In this document: positions 21,909-26,631 of the stretch, in pieces
How positions within the stretch are numbered: the first letter of the stretch is position 1
Layout: each line of letters starts with the position of its first letter
NCBI GenBank assembly: GCA_035713725.1
Contig: DASTMZ010000165.1
Span: forward strand, 1 to 26,631
Source: DASQPR01 sp035713725
Lineage (GTDB): Bacteria > Actinomycetota > Actinomycetes > Mycobacteriales > Micromonosporaceae
Length of the DNA stretch: 26,631 nucleotides
Direction: 5' to 3'
The notes under the pieces: model-generated
Databases searched by the model: none
Told to the model about the DNA's origin: nothing
Seen by the model: the letters and a program-made list of their open reading frames with translations, nothing else
Translations under genes and position numbers: made by a program

Positions 21909-23717
21909 TCACACGCGGCGGTCGGCAACGTCGTACTCGACGGCGCAGACGCTGATCCCGTAGTGCGCCAGGAGTCGTCCGGCCAGCGGAAGGGTGCGCT
22001 GGTTGTGCATGATCTGCTGCCAGCGGTGGCGGGTACGGATGCGTGGCACCACAACGATGACCCGGCCGTAGCGTGACCGCGCCTCGCATGCGTATTCGAC
22101 GACGTTGTCGATGATCCGGCCGTACGGGTCGTTGATGATGTCGAGCGGTACGTCCGGCGCCCACGCGGTCCACCGATCGCGGAACCGCGTCGCGCCGTCG
22201 TCGTCCTTGACGCTGACCGCGGTCACCGGCCGGCCGAGCCCGAGCGCCATATCGAGCGCGTGCCGTGTCACCCGGCTGACGTCGGCAACCGGGACGATGA
22301 CGACCGCGTCCACGGGTGTGGGCTTGCGCGGCATGTCGTCCAACGCGATGTCGTGCGCGAGGCGCCGGTAGTAGCGCTCGGTGCCGGCGAAGAGCAGGAC
22401 GAAGACGGGGATTGCGATGAGCACGATCCAAGCGCCCTCGACGAACTTCGTGATCAGCAGAACGAACGTCGTCACGAACGTCAGCACCGCTCCGATCGCG
22501 CAGGTGACCAGCGGCACCCACCGCCGATCGGGCCGAAGCCGACGCACCATGCCGGTCTGGCTAATGGTGAAGCCGACGAAGACGCCGATCGCATAGAGCG
22601 GCAGCAACTTAGCGCTGCGCCCGTCGCTCACGATCAGGAGCAGCCCGGCCGCGATCGCGAGCGCCGTGACACCGACCCGATAGACCGGCCGCTCGGCGCG
22701 CAGCGCGAACAGGTGCGGCGCGCGAGAGTCCTTGGCCACCAGGCTTAGCAGCACCGGTAGGCCGCCGAAGCTGGTGTTCGCGGCGAGCGCCAGCACCAAC
22801 GTGACGATCATCATCATCACCTTGTAGAGCACGCCGTGGCCGTACGCGCTCGCGGCGATCTGGGCCAGCAGCGTGAGTCCCGGCACGGGCACGAGATGGT
22901 CGAGACGGACCACCACAGCAATGCCCAGCAGCATCGTGACGAGAATGACGCCGAGTGTGATCTCGGTGTGCTGTGCCCGCCGCGCCCGCGGATCACGAAA
23001 CGCCGGAACGCCGTTGGCGATCGCCTCGACACCGGTCAGCGCGACACACCCTGCCGCGAATGCCTTCAGCACCAGGATGAAGCCGCTGTCCGCGCCGGGT
23101 CGCGCCGGCACCGGTGGACCGGTGGACGCGTGGTGGACGACGAGCCCGCCGATGATGATCGCGAAGATCACCACGATGAACAACATGATCGGCACCATCA
23201 ACACCCGCGCGCTTTCCGCGATCCCCCAGAGGTTCAGCGCGGTCAACACGAACAGGCCGGCCAGACACGCAGGCAGCAGATGTTGCTGAAGCGCTGGAAA
23301 GGCGGAGGCGAGCGCCTCGGCGCCGGCGGCGAGGCCGACTGCGGCCGTCAGCACGTAGTCGACCACCAGACTGGCCGCGGCCACCATGGCGACCGGCCCG
23401 CCGAGCGTCGCCTTCGCGACCGCGTAGGCGCCACCGCCGTCCGGGAAGGCGGCGATCACCTGGCAGTAGGAGATGACGAGCACCAACAACAGGACGGCGA
23501 GCGCAATCACGACCGGCAGCGCGAGCGCTACGGCCGCGCTCCCGGCGACCACCAGCGCGGCTACGATGGCCTCGGGGCCGTACGCGACCGAGGACAGCGC
23601 ATCCGGCGAGAGCGCCGCGAGTCCGCCGACGACGCCGAGCCGGGAGCGGTCTCCCTCGCCATGCCGCAGTGGGATACGTGGCGGCCCGCGCCGGATCTCG
23701 GTGTGCGGTTGTCGCAT
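21909..23717 (-). CDS. APC superfamily permease, KimA-like K+ importer
   Basis: A 602-residue protein: about twelve membrane helices (residues 28-450) and a cytoplasmic domain of the universal-stress-protein-like type (about 470-600) with VDAVVIVPVADVSRVTRHAL. Length and layout match Bacillus KimA (YdaO), a proton-coupled K+ importer. Residues I recall as lining the K+ sites in KimA (D36, Y43, D117, Y118, T121) all appear here with a constant offset of three: D39 and Y46 in PDALSSVAYG, and D120, Y121 and T124 in VVDYVLTAAVG. This favours K+ over amino acids. KimA is inhibited by c-di-AMP in Bacillus; whether that holds here is unknown. No clear Shine-Dalgarno precedes ATG 23717. It diverges from an SDR gene. 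Confidence 0.85.
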   Translation of the reverse strand: MRQPHTEIRRGPPRIPLRHGEGDRSRLGVVGGLAALSPDALSSVAYGPEAIVAALVVAGSAAVALALPVVIALAVLLLVLVISYCQVIAAFPDGGGAYAVAKATLGGPVAMVAAASLVVDYVLTAAVGLAAGAEALASAFPALQQHLLPACLAGLFVLTALNLWGIAESARVLMVPIMLFIVVIFAIIIGGLVVHHASTGPPVPARPGADSGFILVLKAFAAGCVALTGVEAIANGVPAFRDPRARRAQHTEITLGVILVTMLLGIAVVVRLDHLVPVPGLTLLAQIAASAYGHGVLYKVMMMIVTLVLALAANTSFGGLPVLLSLVAKDSRAPHLFALRAERPVYRVGVTALAIAAGLLLIVSDGRSAKLLPLYAIGVFVGFTISQTGMVRRLRPDRRWVPLVTCAIGAVLTFVTTFVLLITKFVEGAWIVLIAIPVFVLLFAGTERYYRRLAHDIALDDMPRKPTPVDAVVIVPVADVSRVTRHALDMALGLGRPVTAVSVKDDDGATRFRDRWTAWAPDVPLDIINDPYGRIIDNVVEYACEARSRYGRVIVVVPRIRTRHRWQQIMHNQRTLPLAGRLLAHYGISVCAVEYDVADRRV

Positions 23718-23843
23718 CGCGCGTCTGCCGTTCGGTTGTCGGGAGTCGTCTGCTCATGAGTGTGCCGCTCTGGGCGGTTCCGACATGACCAATACCGCCG
23801 ATCGGGGCGTGCGCACCGGGCCGTCGGAGTAGGAAACGCAGTT

Positions 23844-24845
23844 GTGGACGGTACGGAGACGGTGCGGCGCACCGCGCTCGCTAGCCCGCGGGGCACCACG
23901 CCCAACCCACGCGTCGTGGTGGTGACCGGCGCGACCGGCGGAGTCGGGCGGGCGGTGGCGGGCTTGTTCGCCCGGCGCGGCGACCGGGTTGCCTTGTTGG
24001 CGCGCGGCGAGGCCGGACTCGTCGGCGCCGCCGCCGAAGTGGAGAAGGTCGGCGGCGAAGCACTGTCCATCCCGCTGGATGTGGCCGAACCCGTCGCGGT
24101 GGAGTCGGCCGCGGACATCGTGGAGCGTGAGTTGGGGCCGATCGATGTCTGGATCAACGCCGCTGCGACGTCGGTGTTCGCCCCGTTTATGGAGATGGGT
24201 GCGGACGAATTCCGCCGTGTCACGGACGTGACCTACCTGGGGTGCGTCAACGGAACGCGCGCGGCACTGCGGCGCATGCTTCGGCGCGACCGCGGCTCGA
24301 TCGTCCAGGTTGGTTCGGTCCTGGCCTACCGAGGCATCCCGCTGGAGAGCGCGTACAGCGCGGCAAGTCACGCCGTGCAGGGATTCCATGAATCGGTTCG
24401 CTGTGAGTTGCTGCATTACGGCAGCCGCGTCAACGCAACGATGGTGGCGCTGCCCGCCCGCAACACACCGCAACTCGACTGGGTGGTCTCGCGTCTGCCG
24501 CGCCGTGCCCAAGTGGCGCTTCCCCGGCTGTCCACCGAGACGGCGGCGCGTGCAATCGCGTACGCGGCCGATCATCCTCGGCGCCGCGAGCGCTGGGTCG
24601 GCGGCTGGACCGTCGCGACGCTGATCGCCAACGCCGTCGCGCCCGCCGCTCTCGATCGGTATCTCGCGCGGACCGGGTTCCGATCACAAGAATGCGACGC
24701 CGTCGGAGATCCGGGTCGTCCGGCGAATCTCTGGCATCCAGCCGATCTCCGGCGACCGGTAGACCACGAGAGCAGTGCGTCGCATCGGCGGCGTACCAGC
24801 CGCATCGAGATGACGCATTCGCCGATGTACGCGCCGAGATCGTGA
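23844..24845 (+). CDS. Short-chain dehydrogenase/reductase with altered YxxxK motif
   Basis: A 333-residue SDR. The NAD(P) fingerprint TGATGGVG lies at residues 28-35, followed by LLARGE and the LDV segment (Asp79). NAA at 106-108, Ser158 (VQVGSV) and Tyr171 are in place, but the catalytic Lys expected at 175 is Ser (SAYSAASHAVQGF). The region after it, HESVRCELLHYGSRVNATMV and AIAYAADHPRRRERWVGG, matches a group of 330-residue actinobacterial and proteobacterial SDRs that normally have YxAAKHA. PANLWHPAD near residue 290 is also typical; the last 30 residues are not. GTG 23844 follows AGGAAA by 8 nt. The substrate is unknown. Loss of Lys suggests reduced or altered catalysis, or a base-calling problem. 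A long upstream extension to 23760 is rejected. Confidence 0.85.
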   Translation: MDGTETVRRTALASPRGTTPNPRVVVVTGATGGVGRAVAGLFARRGDRVALLARGEAGLVGAAAEVEKVGGEALSIPLDVAEPVAVESAADIVERELGPIDVWINAAATSVFAPFMEMGADEFRRVTDVTYLGCVNGTRAALRRMLRRDRGSIVQVGSVLAYRGIPLESAYSAASHAVQGFHESVRCELLHYGSRVNATMVALPARNTPQLDWVVSRLPRRAQVALPRLSTETAARAIAYAADHPRRRERWVGGWTVATLIANAVAPAALDRYLARTGFRSQECDAVGDPGRPANLWHPADLRRPVDHESSASHRRRTSRIEMTHSPMYAPRS

Positions 24846-24919
24846 CAGTGTTGGGGTGCGGGCGAATGGGCACATGTCGGTAGCCAACGCCGTACATGGC
24901 TGGCCGGAGGTGAGTTCGC

Positions 24920-25438
24920 GTGACCGAAACCGAGCAAGCGTTCGAATCGACCGCGATCACGCCGAGCGGCAACGGATCCGCGCCGGCGAGATCAGAATCG
25001 GGCGGCACCGCAATCGCGACAACCGGATTTGCGCGCAACGGCGACCGGTCGGCGTCCACGGCCGATCTCGTACGGCTTGCCAGTGAGCAAGTCCAGTTGT
25101 TGGTACGGGACGAGTTGGCGCTCGCCCGGCTCGAGATGACCACCAAGGCGAAACGGATGGGCGTCGGCGCGGGCCTGTTCGGCGGTGCCGGTGTGGTTGT
25201 CGTCTATGGCGTCGGTGCGCTCATCGCGGGACTGGCATTGCTTCTCGCGCTCGTGTTGCCCGCCTGGGCGTCCGCGTTGATCGTTGGCGGCGGGCTGTTC
25301 CTGATCGCGGGACTCCTCGCGCTCGTCGGTCGGAGCGAGGTGAAACGAGCCGGCAAACCTATGCCGGACGAAACGATCGACAGCGTGAAGACGGACGTGG
25401 CGACGATGAGCCAGGCGGTGAAGGACGGGAGGGCCTGA
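24920..25438 (+). CDS. Holin-X/DUF1469-type phage holin family protein
   Basis: A 172-residue protein. A disordered Ser/Thr/Gly-rich N-terminus of about 45 residues is followed by an amphipathic helix, STADLVRLASEQVQLLVRDE, typical of the Actinobacterial holin-X family (PF07332, YqjE-like). Two membrane helices follow, about residues 75-107 and 112-136, in a hairpin, then a charged tail. Despite the name, these proteins occur on chromosomes away from prophages and probably shape the envelope or act in stress. GTG 24920 has GGAGGTGA upstream. The stop overlaps the next start as TGATG, so the two genes are translationally coupled. Confidence 0.85.
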   Translation: MTETEQAFESTAITPSGNGSAPARSESGGTAIATTGFARNGDRSASTADLVRLASEQVQLLVRDELALARLEMTTKAKRMGVGAGLFGGAGVVVVYGVGALIAGLALLLALVLPAWASALIVGGGLFLIAGLLALVGRSEVKRAGKPMPDETIDSVKTDVATMSQAVKDGRA

Positions 25439-26142
25439 TGAGCGTGACCGACCGAACAGGCAGCGCTGCCCCGACCGACCGAGCCGAAAACGCGGCCGAG
25501 ATTGACCGAGCCGACAGTGCGACGTCGATCGACAGCGCCCGCGTCACGGCCGTGACGGACCGACTGAACAGCGCACCACCGACCGACGCGGCTGCGCTCC
25601 GCGCCGAGATCGCCGAGACCCGCGCGCAGCTCAGCGAGACCGTCGAGGCGCTGGCCATGAAGACCGACGTGAAGGCGCGCACCTCGGATGCCGTCCGGCA
25701 CAGCGTCGCGGACGCCAAGGATCGTGGTCATCGTGCCGTCGCGCAGGCGCAGGACGCGCTGGGACGCGGTCAGAGTCGGCTCGCCCGACAGCGCGAGATG
25801 CTCGTCGAACGACGTCAGGCTCGTGCCGAACAGCGCGAGGCCGCCGCGGAAGCGCGGCAAGCGGCCGCCGAGGCCCGACGGGCGCTCGCCGACGAACGTC
25901 GCGCAGACGCCGATCGCCGCTTGGCGACCGCCGATCGCCGGCGTACGGCGAGCCACGCGCAAAGCAGCCAACCGCATTCGATGAGCGTCTGGGCCGGCGC
26001 GGGACTTGGCACCGCGATCGGCGGCGTGGTCGCGACGATCTGGGCGCGCAACCACCGGATGCGCGAGATGGAACGTGCGCTGGGCGCGTGGGAGTTTGCC
26101 AAGCTGCGCGCCGCCGAAGCGACCGCCCGCGTTCGCGGTTAA
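25438..26142 (+). CDS. DUF3618 domain-containing membrane protein
   Basis: A 234-residue protein. The N-terminal 45 residues are low-complexity with recurring TDR/IDR/IDS units. The DUF3618 motif follows at about 52-75: LRAEIAETRAQLSETVEALA. Residues about 105-180 are an Ala/Arg/Glu-rich helical region, likely coiled coil, with repeated ERRQARAEQ and EARRALADER-like units. A single membrane helix near residues 182-200 (VWAGAGLGTAIGGVVATIWA) is followed by a short C-terminal tail. DUF3618 genes commonly follow holin-X genes; the function is unknown. The start overlaps the previous stop by one base and has GGGAGGG 5 nt upstream. The coiled coil suggests oligomerisation or envelope tethering (inference). 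Confidence 0.85.
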   Translation: MSVTDRTGSAAPTDRAENAAEIDRADSATSIDSARVTAVTDRLNSAPPTDAAALRAEIAETRAQLSETVEALAMKTDVKARTSDAVRHSVADAKDRGHRAVAQAQDALGRGQSRLARQREMLVERRQARAEQREAAAEARQAAAEARRALADERRADADRRLATADRRRTASHAQSSQPHSMSVWAGAGLGTAIGGVVATIWARNHRMREMERALGAWEFAKLRAAEATARVRG

Positions 26143-26224
26143 CCGACCCGGGGCACTGGTCGCCGCGATCACGCTCTGCCGGAACGCCCGGCGAACGGAT
26201 GCGTCGTGGTCAGTCGTCGACTCG

Positions 26225-26631
26225 TCAACGACGGCAGACGATCTCACCGTGCAGGATGGCCAGCCAACCGTCCTCTTCGGCCGCCCACCGCCGCCACGCC
26301 GCGCTCATTCGAGCAAGGTCATCTTCGGTTGCCTCGCCGCGCGTGACAGCTTGTCGAGCGAAGTCGGAGTGCAGCACGCGCTCGGCCCACATGTCGCCCC
26401 ACTCCTCGCGGTCCTCTTCAGTGGCGTAGAGCCATGTCGACGCCGACGCTGTGACATCGGTGAACCCGGCCGCACGTGCCCAAGACATCAACCGGCGGGC
26501 AGCGTCCGGCTCGCCGCCGTTTGCGCGTGCCACACGCCGATAGAGCGCGAGCCAGTCATCCAGCTCAGGGAGGAGCGGAAACCAGGTGAACGCCGCGTAG
26601 TCCGCGTCCCGGGCGGCGACCAGACCGCCCG
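26225..26631 (-). CDS. SAM-dependent methyltransferase, C-terminal part (partial)
   Basis: This is the last 134 codons of a gene that enters from the right edge. The translation reads LVAARDADYAAFTWFPLLPE, then DDWLALYRRVARANGGEPDA, LLSW-like LMSWARAAGFTDVTASASTW and a C-terminal AAWRRWAAEEDGWLAILHGE. This matches the C-terminal region of UbiE/Methyltransf_11-type methyltransferases common in actinomycetes. The SAM-binding glycine-rich motif is outside the window, so activity and substrate cannot be judged. It converges on the DUF3618 gene with 82 bp between stops. Confidence 0.75.
   Translation of the reverse strand, partial: GGLVAARDADYAAFTWFPLLPELDDWLALYRRVARANGGEPDAARRLMSWARAAGFTDVTASASTWLYATEEDREEWGDMWAERVLHSDFARQAVTRGEATEDDLARMSAAWRRWAAEEDGWLAILHGEIVCRR

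Noticed and set aside
22836..23759. Open frame of 307 codons on the plus strand
   Set aside because: It is antisense to the KimA-like permease; its His/Gln/Asp-rich translation is typical of a shadow frame.
23718..23843. Possible ydaO-type c-di-AMP riboswitch before the KimA-like gene
   Set aside because: The gap is only 126 bp and is shared with a divergent gene. The conserved core elements of that riboswitch were not seen.
24920..25438. Prophage remnant suggested by the holin family name
   Set aside because: No lysin, integrase, capsid or other phage gene is nearby. The family is commonly chromosomal.

Overview
The window is high-G+C bacterial DNA, about two-thirds G+C by eye. It has dense coding, many GTG starts, TANNNT-type -10 boxes placed directly before start codons, and several protein families typical of Actinobacteria (DUF6325, DUF7144, SHOCT, GAP/SfLAP, Actinobacterial holin-X, DUF3618). 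It looks like a chromosomal segment of a free-living actinomycete; the genus cannot be fixed from the sequence. I see no rRNA, tRNA, CRISPR array, insertion sequence, integrase or prophage structure.

Layout. 1-318: start of a CPA1 Na+/H+ antiporter, cut by the window edge. 390-2475: a FAD-dependent oxidoreductase divergent from a PadR regulator, with a perfect 20-bp palindrome between them. 2524-6681: 4-alpha-glucanotransferase (malQ), exodeoxyribonuclease III (xth) and a lipoprotein, all forward. 6750-11071: membrane and stress block with YihY/BrkB, DUF6325, SHOCT, a six-helix potassium channel and a large membrane protein of unknown function. 11367-16063: GAP/SfLAP membrane protein, DUF7144 membrane protein and two convergent SulP anion permeases. 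16182-19639: formylglycine-generating enzyme (FGE) and a large arylsulfatase. 19695-21858: DUF1269 membrane protein, two hemerythrin-like proteins and a YbjQ/UPF0145 protein. 21909-24845: a KimA-like K+ permease divergent from a short-chain dehydrogenase. 24920-26142: holin-X-like protein and DUF3618 protein. 26225-26631: C-terminal part of a SAM-dependent methyltransferase, cut by the window edge.

How the genes fit together. FGE and arylsulfatase form an enzyme/substrate pair: FGE would convert Cys81 of the sulfatase to formylglycine. The SulP permease that diverges from FGE could import the sulfate released, so this looks like a sulfate-ester scavenging locus (inference). Ion homeostasis is a second theme: Na+/H+ antiporter, K+ channel, KimA-like K+ importer and two SulP transporters. 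Small envelope or stress proteins fill the remaining spaces. A SigB/SigF-like promoter stands before the first hemerythrin gene, just downstream of a strong hairpin terminator.

The most unusual details are: a His-every-third-residue insertion in FGE; an SDR whose YxxxK motif has Ser instead of Lys; a hemerythrin paralog with Asp at a position where its neighbour has a candidate iron-ligand His; several short in-frame tandem repeats; and a resemblance between the DUF6325 and DUF1269 proteins. No clearly new multi-gene system is evident.
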